A stretch of 64,000 bases of DNA from Pyrinomonadaceae bacterium (GTDB taxonomy: Bacteria > Acidobacteriota > Blastocatellia > Pyrinomonadales > Pyrinomonadaceae). The notes beneath the pieces were generated by a model. That model did no database searches and was not told where the DNA came from. It worked only from the letters and a program-made list of their open reading frames with translations. The DNA lies in the NCBI GenBank assembly GCA_036277115.1, contig DASUNM010000023.1:930001-994000 (forward strand), read 5' to 3'. Below, in pieces: positions 10,675 to 18,706 of the stretch (positions are counted from its first letter, which is position 1; every line of letters begins with the position of its first letter). A program made the translations under genes and the position numbers.

Positions 10675-11139
10675 ATGAAGAAAGTTTTGTGTTCTGTAAT
10701 TCTTGCTGTCGGTTTTGGCTTAACCGTATACGCCCAGACTGCGCCCGATGCGGCGGAGCTGACAAAGCTCCTGAATGATTTTCTTGCCGGTGCGTCGCGT
10801 AACGACGTAGCGATGCACGACCGGTTCTGGGCTGAAGACGTTATTTACACCGGCTCGGCGGGGCGGCGGCGCGGCAAGGCCGACATCATGAAGGATGTGC
10901 GTTCGGCTCCGGCGCCGAAGCCGGGCGATGCCAAGACTACCTACACCGCTGAAGATGTTCGCATTCAGCAATACGGGAACACGGCGATCGTCGCCTTTCG
11001 CCTGGTGGGCACGACGGAAAAAGACGGGAAGACCGAAGTAGCGAATTTTCTGAACTCAGGCACGTTTCTAAAACGTAATGGCAAATGGCAGGTCGTCAAT
11101 TGGCAGGCGACGAAGGCAGCCGAGAATGCGAATCGTTAG
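10675..11139 (+). CDS. Secreted DUF4440 (NTF2-like) protein
   Basis: The 154-residue protein has a signal peptide ending at TVYAQ (residue 21) and one NTF2-like domain with DAAELTKLLNDFLAGASRND, FWAEDVIYTGSAG and a C-terminal strand pair ending LKRNGKWQVVNWQA. This is the DUF4440 pattern; the fold often binds a small ligand, and many exported members have no known function. GAAGGAGAAGG precedes ATG 10675. It is related in fold to the protein at 7801 but lacks its C-terminal domain. No operon partner is evident. Confidence 0.85.
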   Translation: MKKVLCSVILAVGFGLTVYAQTAPDAAELTKLLNDFLAGASRNDVAMHDRFWAEDVIYTGSAGRRRGKADIMKDVRSAPAPKPGDAKTTYTAEDVRIQQYGNTAIVAFRLVGTTEKDGKTEVANFLNSGTFLKRNGKWQVVNWQATKAAENANR

Positions 11140-11315
11140 GCTTGAACTTCGGCTCTTCAGTCCAAGTCAGGCGCAAGTTTCGAGCGTACCAACCGAAGGG
11201 ATCGCTCTTAAATGCAATCCTGCCTGCCACAACGTTGGCTTCACAAATCGTGACCGACGAACTCCCTGAACCGTCTTGAAAATCCTGATAATCCTGTCAA
11301 ACTATGCGCCCGTAA

Positions 11316-12134
11316 ATGATTCTCAAGATTCACATCCCCGCCTTTCCGCTTAATCAGTTCGTCGGAAATTTTGTTTATTACGAAGGATTGAATCCCGAGC
11401 ACGCGATCGATCGTTTCCTGCCGGACGGCAACACGGAAATCATTTTCGATTTTCACGATACACCGCAATATATCTACGACAACGAAACGCTCAAAGAGAT
11501 CCAGGCGTGCCATCACGTCTGGGCGTCAGGCGTGCGCACCGGATACATCTCGATTCCTTCCGGCCGCCAGGCCGCCATGTTCATCATCGCGTTCAAGAAA
11601 GGCATGGCCTATCCGTTCTTTCCCGTGCCGATGAACGAGATGGCCGATCGCGTGGTGGATGCGGATCTTTTATGGGGAAGAGATCTGGGTCATCTGCGCG
11701 AGCACTTGCACGAGATCCGAGACATTGACCTGAAGTTTGCCGCAGCCGGAAGATTTCTACTGAAACACTTTCAGAGAAAGTTCAGTCTTAATCCGGCAGT
11801 CGAGTATGCGCTCGCGGAGATCATTCGGTCGCCCGATCAACTTAATCTCGGTCGTGTGAGCCAGCGGATCGGATATTCGCAGAAGCATTTCATTTCAATG
11901 TTCAAGCAGCAGGTCGGAGTCACGCCGAAGGCCTACGTAAAGATCATGCGTTTCCAAAAAGCAATTGCCGAGATCGAAGCCAACGGCGAAGTTGATTGGA
12001 CCGGAATCTCGGTGGATTGTGGCTTTTACGATCAGGCCCATTTCATTCACAACTTCAAATTCTTCTCAGGCTTCACACCCGAAGAATACCTCCAACTGAA
12101 AAGCGACACGTTGAATTACGTGCCGGTGGCGTAA
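11316..12134 (+). CDS. AraC family transcriptional regulator
   Basis: The 272-residue protein has an N-terminal DUF6597-type sensing domain (FLPDGNTEIIFDFHD, then VWASGVRTGYISIPSG) and a C-terminal AraC DNA-binding domain from about residue 165. That domain shows two helix-turn-helix units (LGRVSQRIGYSQKHFISMFK and WTGISVDCGFYDQAHFIHNF) and the family ending FSGFTPEEYL. Such regulators act as activators in the cytoplasm. The inducer and target are unknown; neighbours give no obvious regulon. No clear ribosome binding site precedes ATG 11316. Confidence 0.92.
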   Translation: MILKIHIPAFPLNQFVGNFVYYEGLNPEHAIDRFLPDGNTEIIFDFHDTPQYIYDNETLKEIQACHHVWASGVRTGYISIPSGRQAAMFIIAFKKGMAYPFFPVPMNEMADRVVDADLLWGRDLGHLREHLHEIRDIDLKFAAAGRFLLKHFQRKFSLNPAVEYALAEIIRSPDQLNLGRVSQRIGYSQKHFISMFKQQVGVTPKAYVKIMRFQKAIAEIEANGEVDWTGISVDCGFYDQAHFIHNFKFFSGFTPEEYLQLKSDTLNYVPVA

Positions 12135-12149
12135 CTATCCGCAGGGTGA

Positions 12150-12255
12150 CGTTTCATTCACACCTAGCTTTAGCGAGGTGGCTGGAGTTTTGTCGGGCCG
12201 ATTTAGCCGTTCTAGAATGCGCTATGCCCACCGGCTGAAGCCGGGTGTGAATGAG
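12150..12255. repeat. Hairpin element with CATTCACACC ends
   Basis: Inverted ends CATTCACACC (near 12156) and GGTGTGAATG (near 12243) bracket about 80 bp. The same right end (GGGGTGTGAATGAGAGCC) closes the long palindrome near 13790. Confidence 0.65.
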
Positions 12256-12329
12256 AAGCCTTTAGCTCCACTCCGAAGGTAAATTTTTTCCAATACGGCG
12301 CGCCAAATCCCGCGTAGATTCGGCACGCT

Positions 12330-12737
12330 ATGGAAAACCCCTATATCAACCACCTGGCTGTTTTTGTGTGCGCGCTGCTGAGTTTGGTAATCGGCGCGCT
12401 CTGGTATTCACCCCTGCTCTTCTTCAAAGCCTGGCAGCGACAAACAGGCCTTACCGACGAGCAAATCGCCAAAGCAAAGCCAATCAAAACTTACTCGCTG
12501 ACCCTCGTGCTGGCGTGGATCATTTCCTACAACCTGGCATTCTTCCTGGGCGGCAGCGGAACCACCTGGCGCTTCGGCTTGATTGCGGGGCTGCTGGCCG
12601 GCGTGGGCTGGGCGGCGACAATGTTCACCATCATCTCGCTGTTTGAGCAGCGTTCATTGAAGTACATCCTGATCAACTGCGGTTACATCACGGTCTATTT
12701 TGGGCTGATTGGATTTTTGCTGGGCATCTGGAGGTGA
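12330..12737 (+). CDS. DUF1761 membrane protein
   Basis: This 135-residue protein has four predicted transmembrane helices (about residues 8-27, 54-73, 82-102 and 112-132). The conserved pattern ALWYSPLLFFKAWQRQTGL near residues 23-41 is the DUF1761 signature. The function of the family is unknown. The next gene begins 3 bp after its stop, with GGAGG inside the end of this gene, so the two are probably co-translated. Confidence 0.85.
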   Translation: MENPYINHLAVFVCALLSLVIGALWYSPLLFFKAWQRQTGLTDEQIAKAKPIKTYSLTLVLAWIISYNLAFFLGGSGTTWRFGLIAGLLAGVGWAATMFTIISLFEQRSLKYILINCGYITVYFGLIGFLLGIWR

Positions 12738-12740
12738 CAA

Positions 12741-13313
12741 GTGGCGACGAAAACATCCGGCGAGATCGAAAAAGAATTCATCGATAATTTGAAGACATCC
12801 ACCGGCAAGTCAGTGCCGGAATGGATGAAGCAATTAAGCGCTTCAGGAATCACGAAGCGCAACGACCTAATCAAGTGGCTGAAAGAAAGACAGGGCTTCG
12901 GTCATATGAATGCGTCATTGCTGGCGGGGATCCATTTGAACAACGGCAAGCCCGTTTACGGCAACACCGAAGACCTCTTGGATAATCAGTTCGCCAAGGC
13001 CGCGGACATGCGGCCGCTCTACGAATCCTTCATCGCATTCGTGCAGAAGCATTTCGGAAACTCGTCGGTGCTGCCGAAGAAGACTTACGTTTCGATTTTG
13101 GAAAAGCGCGAATTCGCCGCCATCAATATCAAGCCAAAAGAGCTGCGCATCGGATTCGATCTGGGTGACCGGCCGTTCGATGAGACAGTGAGCAAATCAA
13201 AACTGTCGGGGCCGATGCCCCGCATCTCTCACATGCTGGTGCTGACGGACAAAGCGCAACTCAACAGTGAATTGATCGAGCTGTTGAAGAGTTCGTATCA
13301 AAGATCTCACTAG
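12741..13313 (+). CDS. DUF4287/DUF5655 domain protein
   Basis: The 190-residue protein has an N-terminal DUF4287 segment (EWMKQLSASGITKRNDLIKW, then KERQGFGHMNASLLA) and a C-terminal DUF5655 domain (about residues 95-185) with LPKKTYVSILEKREFAAINI. DUF5655 resembles a small nucleic-acid or ligand-binding domain of unknown role. The start is GTG 12741 behind GGAGGTGACAA, which overlaps the end of the DUF1761 gene. The protein is soluble and lacks a signal peptide. No mechanism can be given. Confidence 0.85.
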   Translation: MATKTSGEIEKEFIDNLKTSTGKSVPEWMKQLSASGITKRNDLIKWLKERQGFGHMNASLLAGIHLNNGKPVYGNTEDLLDNQFAKAADMRPLYESFIAFVQKHFGNSSVLPKKTYVSILEKREFAAINIKPKELRIGFDLGDRPFDETVSKSKLSGPMPRISHMLVLTDKAQLNSELIELLKSSYQRSH

Positions 13314-13369
13314 GCAGCCGGCTAATCAGACGCGAATGGCTTTGCCTCAAAAGTCAGAGAGTTCCAAGT

Positions 13370-13800
13370 GTGTTATTCACAACGGGGCTTCAGCCCGGTG
13401 ATCTTTGGCAAGACGAGATCCGTGAACCGTTTCAACGGCAATAACATACTTGACTCATCGATCAACGATTGTTCATGAATGAGTCAGCCCGAAGGGCTGA
13501 AAGATAGTAGCCGGGGGTTGAGCGCGTCAGCGCGATACCCCCGGATCGAAGTGTATGTAATCTCTGACCCTGAAAGGGTCACAGAACTCGTCTTGCACCC
13601 CTTCAGGGTGCGAATTCTAGTCGACGTGTCCGGGGGGTTACGCTTCGCTGCGACCCCCGGCTACTCTCTTGCAACCCTGCGGGTTGCGAAACCAATTGAT
13701 GCGTCAAGTATATTGAAACGTTTAAACGGTTTCCGCTGCTCCTAAGCTTTCAGATCACCCGGCTGAAACGGGGTGTGAATGAGAGCCTCCCCGAAAAGCG
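13370..13800. repeat. About 430-bp nested palindromic repeat region
   Basis: The outer ends pair (GGGGCTTCAGCCCGGTGATC near 13384 with GATCACCCGGCTGAAACGGG near 13755), as do further blocks inwards (CCGTTTCAACGG, AACATACTTGACTCATCG against TTGATGCGTCAAGTATAT). The centre carries smaller hairpins: CCCGAAGGGCTGAAAGATAG, GCCGGGGGTTGAGCGCGTCA, CCTGAAAGGGTCAC and CCCTTCAGGGTGCG. A reading frame across 13479-13745 is built from these repeats and is not taken as a gene. Confidence 0.75.
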
Positions 13801-13814
13801 GCGTTTGTTTATTT

Positions 13815-13876
13815 GGCGACTAACCCAGCCCTAAAGCTCTGGGCTACTATCAAGCGTCCACCAAGCGGACGCCGGT
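13815..13876. repeat. Second copy of the AACCCAGC/GTCC composite repeat
   Basis: The segment CTAACCCAGCCCTAAAGCTC followed by TGGGCTACTATCAAGCGTCC and ACCAAGCGGACG matches, with a few changes, the pair of palindromes at about 5571-5625. Confidence 0.7.
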
Positions 13877-13880
13877 AGGA

Positions 13881-14393
13881 ATGCGCAAACGCAAAGTCGC
13901 GGTGAAGGTAAATGACCTGATGCAGCAGGGCTACGTCTACTATCTCACCGAACCCGCCGGCAAAAACTTTCATCCTGACTTCAAACCAGAACTGACGCCG
14001 AAAGAGATGCTCGAGCTCGGTGTGTTCGGCGGAAGGTACTTAACTGATTGCCGCAAAGAATTCCCGGCGGCGTGGTTCAAACGCGCAAAGCTCTGCCACG
14101 AAAAGCACGATGCGAAACTCAATTTCTTCGAAGTGAATGCGTCGCAACCGCTTGCCGTCTGGAAGAAGAATGGCTGGATCTATCATGAGGATCCGCGTGG
14201 CTGGTTCCAGTGGTATTGCCGTTACTACCTCGGCCGCCGCTGTCCTGACGACGAGCGGCAAATCAAACGTTGGCGCGCGATGCGTCGCCACATCTCGCAA
14301 ATCAAAACGAACTGCCCGGCCTGCGCGCTCGATTGCCGGCGACGGCAGCGACAGGCGCTGCTGCACTGGGCTTACGACGCGCGAAAAATCTGA
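13881..14393 (+). CDS. Conserved protein of unknown function, Trp/Cys-rich
   Basis: I do not recognise a named family for this 170-residue soluble protein. It begins with a short basic stretch, then GYVYYLTEPAGKNFHPDF, PKEMLELGVFGGRYLTDC, and DPRGWFQWYCRYYLGRR. It ends with a Cys-containing basic part (residues 140-155, NCPACALDCRRR) that might bind a metal, although this is a guess. The pattern DPRGWFQWYCRYY is strongly aromatic and looks conserved. The stop codon overlaps the start of the next gene (TGATG), so the two are translated together; pairing with a membrane protein may be meaningful. Confidence 0.75.
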   Translation: MRKRKVAVKVNDLMQQGYVYYLTEPAGKNFHPDFKPELTPKEMLELGVFGGRYLTDCRKEFPAAWFKRAKLCHEKHDAKLNFFEVNASQPLAVWKKNGWIYHEDPRGWFQWYCRYYLGRRCPDDERQIKRWRAMRRHISQIKTNCPACALDCRRRQRQALLHWAYDARKI

Positions 14394-15175
14394 TGCTCAA
14401 TATTGAAACCGTCAGACTGCTGCTGACCGTCATTAGCGGACTCTGCTGGACGATTGTTTACATCGACGGCATTCGCGTCGGCTTCCGTGACAAGTCCTAC
14501 GCGATTCCGTTCTATGCGCTGGCGCTGAATTTTGCGTGGGAGTTGCTCTACACCTATCACGGCTTTCGCATAAACGGTGTCGATGCGCAGAATATTTTTA
14601 GTGCCGCCTGGCTGACATTTGATATCGGGATTCTGTACACGTACTTCAGGTTTGGGCGGAAGTATTTTCCGGACATCGGTGCCTTGGCAACAAGTGGATT
14701 GCGATCCGAAAGGGGCGTCGAGAGCACCCCACGCGAGATGCTAGCGCGGGGACCCCGCACGCCGCCGCACTCCAAAAGCGGGTTCATTGGATGGAGTGTG
14801 CTCGGGCTGGTGACCGCGTTCGCCGTTCAGTATGCGGTCATTAGGGAGTTCGGAGTCGCGAAGGGCGCCGCGTATTCAGCATTTCCACAGAACCTCATCA
14901 TGTCGATTCTGTTTATCGCGATGCTGGCGAGACGCGGCAACCGTGAAGGGCAAAGTATTCTAATCGCGGTCAGCAAATGGATCGGAACACTGGCGCCCAC
15001 AATTCTATTCGGCGTAGTTGGCCAAGGTGGCTTCCCAAATGGCAGTTTTCTCATTCTTACGGTAGGACTGTTCTGTTCCGTCTTCGATGTGATTTACATT
15101 TGGCTCCTGGTGAAAACGAAAACCGGCATTCACACTAATGAAGTCATGAACAATTTAAGGTTGGGATCTCGCTAA
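14393..15175 (+). CDS. Multi-pass membrane protein resembling Pyr4-type terpene cyclases
   Basis: The 260-residue protein has about seven hydrophobic helices. Two sites resemble the catalytic acids of the Pyr4/PaxB membrane terpene cyclases: NFAWELLYTYH (Glu in helix 2, about residue 50) and CSVFDVIYIWLL (Asp in the last helix). The similarity is from memory of the motifs, so the function is tentative; it may be only a structural relative. ATG 14393 overlaps the TGA of the previous gene. Between helices, residues 111-122 come from a palindromic repeat inserted in frame (14725-14756). No prenyltransferase or other terpene gene lies next to it, but a geranylgeranyl-reductase-type gene is present at 34937. 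Confidence 0.7.
   Translation: MLNIETVRLLLTVISGLCWTIVYIDGIRVGFRDKSYAIPFYALALNFAWELLYTYHGFRINGVDAQNIFSAAWLTFDIGILYTYFRFGRKYFPDIGALATSGLRSERGVESTPREMLARGPRTPPHSKSGFIGWSVLGLVTAFAVQYAVIREFGVAKGAAYSAFPQNLIMSILFIAMLARRGNREGQSILIAVSKWIGTLAPTILFGVVGQGGFPNGSFLILTVGLFCSVFDVIYIWLLVKTKTGIHTNEVMNNLRLGSR
14725..14756 (-). repeat. Palindromic repeat inserted in frame inside the Pyr4-like gene
   Basis: The reverse strand reads GGGGTCCCCGCGCTAGCATC then TCGCGTGGGGTG, closely matching the core of the element at 33830 (GGGGTCCCCGCGCGGGCATC, then CCGCGTGGGGTGG). In the protein it gives STPREMLARGP in a loop between two helices. Confidence 0.75.
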
Positions 15176-15222
15176 TGAAAGTGAGGCTCTGCCCGACAAA
15201 GTACTTCAGGGGACGAGAAACA

Positions 15223-16269
15223 ATGAAACTTCGAAGAATCACGATAGTTGTAGTTGCCATCGCCGCTGTCCTGGCCCCGTCACTAACGCAGCTCGCACAG
15301 ACTTCAGGCGGAGCAGCTCCGGTATCTGTCGCACCGGCCAGGCGTGTTCATCACTACGTTTACTTTGGAATGGATCGCAATGAGCTTAAAAATGCGAAAT
15401 CGTTCCTCGAGACGAAACAGTTTGAAGGCGCGCAGGTTGCCTACTCGTGGCGGCAGCTCGAACAGGGAAAAGACAATTACGATTTCAGGATAATTCATGA
15501 GGACCTCACATTTCTAAACTCACACGGCAAGAAACTTTGGATTCAGTTTTCGGATGTGACGTTCAGTCCGGAACGCATCAACGTGCCGCAGTACCTGCTG
15601 AAAGATCCGAAATACAACGGTGGCGCTGACAAGCAATACAAAAGCCATGACGACAAGGACGAAAATCCCGAGCACGAAGGATGGATGGGCCGGCGTTGGG
15701 ATCCGGCGGTGCAGGAAAGACTGCACAAATTGTTTGTAGCCCTGGGCAAAGAGTTCGATGGCCGCATTGCCGGAATCAATCTGGCTGAGAGTTCGGTCGG
15801 GGTTGGCCGGACCGGCAAACTGTGGCCCAAAGGCTTCACCTATGGGATTTATCGCGACGCCGTCATTGCCAACATGAAAGCGTTGAAGCGCGCCTTTCCG
15901 AAATCGATTGCGATGGTCTATGCCAACTTCATGCCGGGCGGACGGCCCTATCTCGAAGCAGTTTACAAAGCCGCGCGTGAATCTAACGTCGCGGTCGGTG
16001 GACCAGATCTGATGCCGTTCCGGCCGTTTCAACGCTCGAACAGTTATCCCCTGATCCGCGAATCAGCGGGAAAAGTTCCAACCGGCCTCGCGGTGCAGGA
16101 TGGAAACTACTCGGACGTGAACAAAGAGACGGGCAAGCGCGCCGACATTGCGGAGTTACTGAAATACGGCAGCGAAGAACTCAAGCTGGACTACATCTTC
16201 TGGTGCACGGAAGAGCCCTACTACTCGCAGGAGCTGATCCCGTTCATGCGTGCGGCGAAGCGCGGCTAG
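15223..16269 (+). CDS. Secreted TIM-barrel-like protein of unknown function
   Basis: The 348-residue product (ATG 15223) has a signal peptide ending near QLAQT and a body with glycoside-hydrolase-like features: HHYVYFGMDRNELKNA, AYSWRQLEQGKDNYDFR, KLWIQFSDVTFSPE, GINLAESSVGV, and YIFWCTEEPYYSQE. The Glu in NLAES and the Glu pair in CTEEPYY sit where acid catalysts occur in TIM-barrel hydrolases, so a carbohydrate-active role is plausible but not shown. A broken copy lies about 5 kb upstream at 10044. The gene follows the Pyr4-like gene closely and could share its transcript. Confidence 0.8.
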   Translation: MKLRRITIVVVAIAAVLAPSLTQLAQTSGGAAPVSVAPARRVHHYVYFGMDRNELKNAKSFLETKQFEGAQVAYSWRQLEQGKDNYDFRIIHEDLTFLNSHGKKLWIQFSDVTFSPERINVPQYLLKDPKYNGGADKQYKSHDDKDENPEHEGWMGRRWDPAVQERLHKLFVALGKEFDGRIAGINLAESSVGVGRTGKLWPKGFTYGIYRDAVIANMKALKRAFPKSIAMVYANFMPGGRPYLEAVYKAARESNVAVGGPDLMPFRPFQRSNSYPLIRESAGKVPTGLAVQDGNYSDVNKETGKRADIAELLKYGSEELKLDYIFWCTEEPYYSQELIPFMRAAKRG

Positions 16270-16378
16270 TAATTTGTAATCATCTCGAAATTGACTTGCC
16301 TCTCTCACGAGGATATCGTCCGCAGGCGTTTTGCAAGTTATTGATCTGGGTCTCCAAATCAAATCAAAGGGGCTAAAA

Positions 16379-16702
16379 ATGATGAAGCGACTAGTAGTGT
16401 CGTTTGGGCTCTTGATTCTCGTTACGCTTGCGGTGATTTCTTTTGTGTTTGCCTCTCCAGGATCGCGGGAGTCTGGCAAAGATACGACCCGGGAAGAAAC
16501 TCGCGTGGTTAGCGAGCTTCAGCGGGAAACAGGTGCGGCTCGGTCGTCGTTTTGCTGCGCCGGTTGCAGCCGCAGCAGCCAGGGAGCGCGGTTCAGCTGT
16601 ACGGGATGTAGCCCGACTAATAGCTGCCCCGCAGGCAAAATTGCGGTCGGCTGTGAAAACTACACGTTTGACCCGTCGTCCGGAACCTTAACCTGTTTCT
16701 GA
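16379..16702 (+). CDS. Small secreted Cys-rich protein
   Basis: From ATG 16379 (ATGATG, with AAAGGGG upstream) the frame encodes 107 residues. Residues 1-25 form a signal peptide or membrane anchor (MMKRLVVSFGLLILVTLAVI). The mature part contains a charged stretch and then eight cysteines in 50 residues: FCCAGC, SCTGC, NSC, VGC and a final TCF. Eight Cys suggests four disulfides or a metal site. No family was recognised. It lies on its own between the TIM-barrel gene and a convergent gene. Confidence 0.7.
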   Translation: MMKRLVVSFGLLILVTLAVISFVFASPGSRESGKDTTREETRVVSELQRETGAARSSFCCAGCSRSSQGARFSCTGCSPTNSCPAGKIAVGCENYTFDPSSGTLTCF

Positions 16703-16730
16703 CAGCCAGGCGTAAAGCGGGGCTCGTTGA

Positions 16731-17618
16731 TTATTTCAAAGAGGGACCGCGACTACGGCCTAGAAACAGATCGTTCAATTCGCCGAACGGTGCGGCATGG
16801 GCGAAGCTCGCAAAGGAACCGCTCTTCTGGATTTCCTGGGCGGCGGCGATGAATCCGGCCCAAGCCGCACGCGCCAGCGCGCCGCCAATCGATATGCGGC
16901 GCACGCCGAGATCGGCAAGCTCCGCCACGGTCACGTGGCAGTTGTTGGTCGAGACCAGAACATTGACGGGTTTGGGCGCGACCGCATCCACGATCGCTGA
17001 GATCTCTTCCGCATCGGTAACGCCCGGGGCGTAGAGACAATCGGCGCCGGCATCCGCGAAGGCGACGAGTCGCTCGATTGAAGTGTTGAATGGATCGGGA
17101 GTACCGACGAGATATGCTTCACAGCGAGCCGTTAGCACGACGCGAGGATCGCCTGATCCGGTCGCTACCGCTCTCGGTACTGACACGCCGTCGATCGCGG
17201 CGCGCGCAGCTTTGATTCGCTCCACCGCCAAATCAAAATCGTAAAGCGGCTCTTCGCTCTGTCCTGAATTGTCTTCAATCGACAAACCGGCGACGCCCGT
17301 CTGGACGCACAACCGAACGCTCTCCGCAACGCCTTCAGGATCGTCGGCGTAGCCGTTTTGAAAATCTGCGTTAACCGGCAACGACGTCGCTTCAACCAGC
17401 TCGCGGAAGTGTTCGAGCATCACGTCGCGCGTGACGAACTCCGGCCCATCTGGCAGAGCTTTTGAGAAAGCGAAACCCGCGGACGTCGTCGCCAGCGCTT
17501 TGAATCCGAGGTGTTCCAGATAGAAGGCTGAACCAGCGTCCCAGGGATTCGGCAGCACAAAGCAGCCCGATTGGTGCAATGCCCGAAATGTTTCAATTTT
17601 GGATGATTGTTTCAACAT
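16731..17618 (-). CDS. Isocitrate lyase/PEP mutase superfamily protein
   Basis: The 295-residue protein has the superfamily barrel with LPNPWDAGSA near residue 22, ATTSAGFAFS, VNADFQNGYADDPEGV (Mg-binding aspartate region), AGLSIEDNSG, TARCEAYLVG and ADCLYAPGV. Members cleave or form C-C or P-C bonds next to carboxylates, for example oxaloacetate- or methylisocitrate-lyase-like reactions; the exact substrate is not clear. The cytoplasmic enzyme stands alone. The stretch SVPRAVATGSGDPR before VVLTAR is about 11 residues longer than expected, and its DNA (17158-17186) is a copy of the palindromic repeat, inserted in frame. Confidence 0.88.
   Translation of the reverse strand: MLKQSSKIETFRALHQSGCFVLPNPWDAGSAFYLEHLGFKALATTSAGFAFSKALPDGPEFVTRDVMLEHFRELVEATSLPVNADFQNGYADDPEGVAESVRLCVQTGVAGLSIEDNSGQSEEPLYDFDLAVERIKAARAAIDGVSVPRAVATGSGDPRVVLTARCEAYLVGTPDPFNTSIERLVAFADAGADCLYAPGVTDAEEISAIVDAVAPKPVNVLVSTNNCHVTVAELADLGVRRISIGGALARAAWAGFIAAAQEIQKSGSFASFAHAAPFGELNDLFLGRSRGPSLK
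17158..17186 (-). repeat. Short palindromic repeat inserted in frame in the PEP mutase-like gene
   Basis: On the minus strand it reads GTGTCAGTACCGAGAGCGGT then AGCGACCGG, nearly identical to the outer end of the element at 2808-2943. It encodes VSVPRAVATG in the protein at the gap before a conserved strand. Confidence 0.85.
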
Positions 17619-17632
17619 GATATGCGGGCGAG

Positions 17633-17700
17633 GTCAGTACCGGGAGCGAACCGGGGTCCCGCGCGGGCAGCCCGCGTGGGGTGGTGGTAGCGACCGGGTC
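17633..17700. repeat. Palindromic repeat, intermediate form, next to the graspetide genes
   Basis: The element reads GTCAGTACCGGGAGCGAACC, then GGGGTCCCGCGCGGGCAGCC and CGCGTGGGGTGGTGGTAGCG, with a right end ACCGGGTC. It fills the gap between the ATP-grasp gene (ends 17714) and the PEP mutase-like gene. Confidence 0.85.
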
Positions 17701-17713
17701 TCAACATTCTCTC

Positions 17714-18706
17714 TCATAACGTGTGTTCGCGCCGGAATGCCCGTCCCAATAGCACGTCGGCGATGGCCGAAGAAATTTTCAGTCCCGGATGGTCTTCGAG
17801 CCAGAAAAATTCGCCTACCGGATTGATTTCCAGAAACACATAACGGCCGTCAGGAGTGAGCACAAAATCAATCGCACCGTAGTTGAGGCCGAAATAATCC
17901 ATCAATCGGAGCAATTGCTGCTCGAGGCTGCGCGGCAATTCAAACCTTTGCCACTCCTTCATGAGCGCAACGCCATCTTTTCGCCAGTCGTGTTGCGCCG
18001 CCCTGGAAACCTGCGAGTCAATGGACGCGGTAAACACCCGATCGCCTACCACGGTAGTACGCAACTCCAGCGACTTCGGCAGTTGCTCCTGAAAAGTCAT
18101 TGGACAAAGATTAAGCCCATCCAAGTCCGCCAAATCTTCGCGGCTGACTGGATTGGTGAAGACGACCTTCTCGACCCCATTCTCATAAACGGCAAATGAC
18201 GAAAGCATTTTCGTGACAATCCCAGCTTCGCACCCTTGCGCAAATGCCCGCACAGCGTCTGCGTCGTTCGTGATCAGCGTTCGCGGAGTATCCAGGCCCA
18301 GTTCTCGGGCCACCTGAAGCTGAATCTGCTTATGCTCGGCGCGGCGAATTACCGGTTCGGGATCCATGCGAAACGCTTTCAGGCTTTCCAGCATTCCTTT
18401 CACGGTCCGGCTTGATTCATCCATTGAGGCCATTCGTAGTTGCGGGTCGATGCTACGCGGAATTCGGGCCCCAATTTCCAATCTGCGATGCCAGATCGCA
18501 GTGACTTCCTGTAAATCCACTTCACCTTGAGCAGAAATCAGCCGCAGCCTTTCGGAGCCTTTGAGATACTCGGCGATCAGGCGCACTTCGGTCGGAAATC
18601 TGTCGGTGTCAAAACGGAATGCGCGGCCGCCCTGGCTTTCTATTGCCGTCATGACCGAATCGACGCTTTGATTGTCCAGGCTCCGCGTGATGATGAGGAC
18701 CGTCAT
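17714..18706 (-). CDS. Graspetide (microviridin-type) ATP-grasp ligase, MvdD/MdnC-like
   Basis: This 330-residue protein belongs to the ATP-grasp ligases that form side-chain macrolactone rings in microviridin-type peptides. It has an N-terminal pre-ATP-grasp part (VLIITRSLDNQSVDSV, FRFDTDRFPTEVRL), a central part with LGLDTPRTLITND, and a C-terminal catalytic part with YGAIDFVLTPDGRYVFLEIN followed by PVGEFFWLE. The Glu/Asn of FLEINPVGEF are the Mg-ATP ligands of the family. Its ATG overlaps the TGA of the partner ligase, so the two are co-translated. With the precursor upstream, it probably installs ester links between Thr/Ser and Asp/Glu. Confidence 0.93.
   Translation of the reverse strand: MTVLIITRSLDNQSVDSVMTAIESQGGRAFRFDTDRFPTEVRLIAEYLKGSERLRLISAQGEVDLQEVTAIWHRRLEIGARIPRSIDPQLRMASMDESSRTVKGMLESLKAFRMDPEPVIRRAEHKQIQLQVARELGLDTPRTLITNDADAVRAFAQGCEAGIVTKMLSSFAVYENGVEKVVFTNPVSREDLADLDGLNLCPMTFQEQLPKSLELRTTVVGDRVFTASIDSQVSRAAQHDWRKDGVALMKEWQRFELPRSLEQQLLRLMDYFGLNYGAIDFVLTPDGRYVFLEINPVGEFFWLEDHPGLKISSAIADVLLGRAFRREHTL

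Noticed and set aside
13479..13745. Open frame of 88 codons across the palindromic repeats
   Set aside because: It is made of repeat units read through, has no ribosome binding site and lacks protein-like composition.
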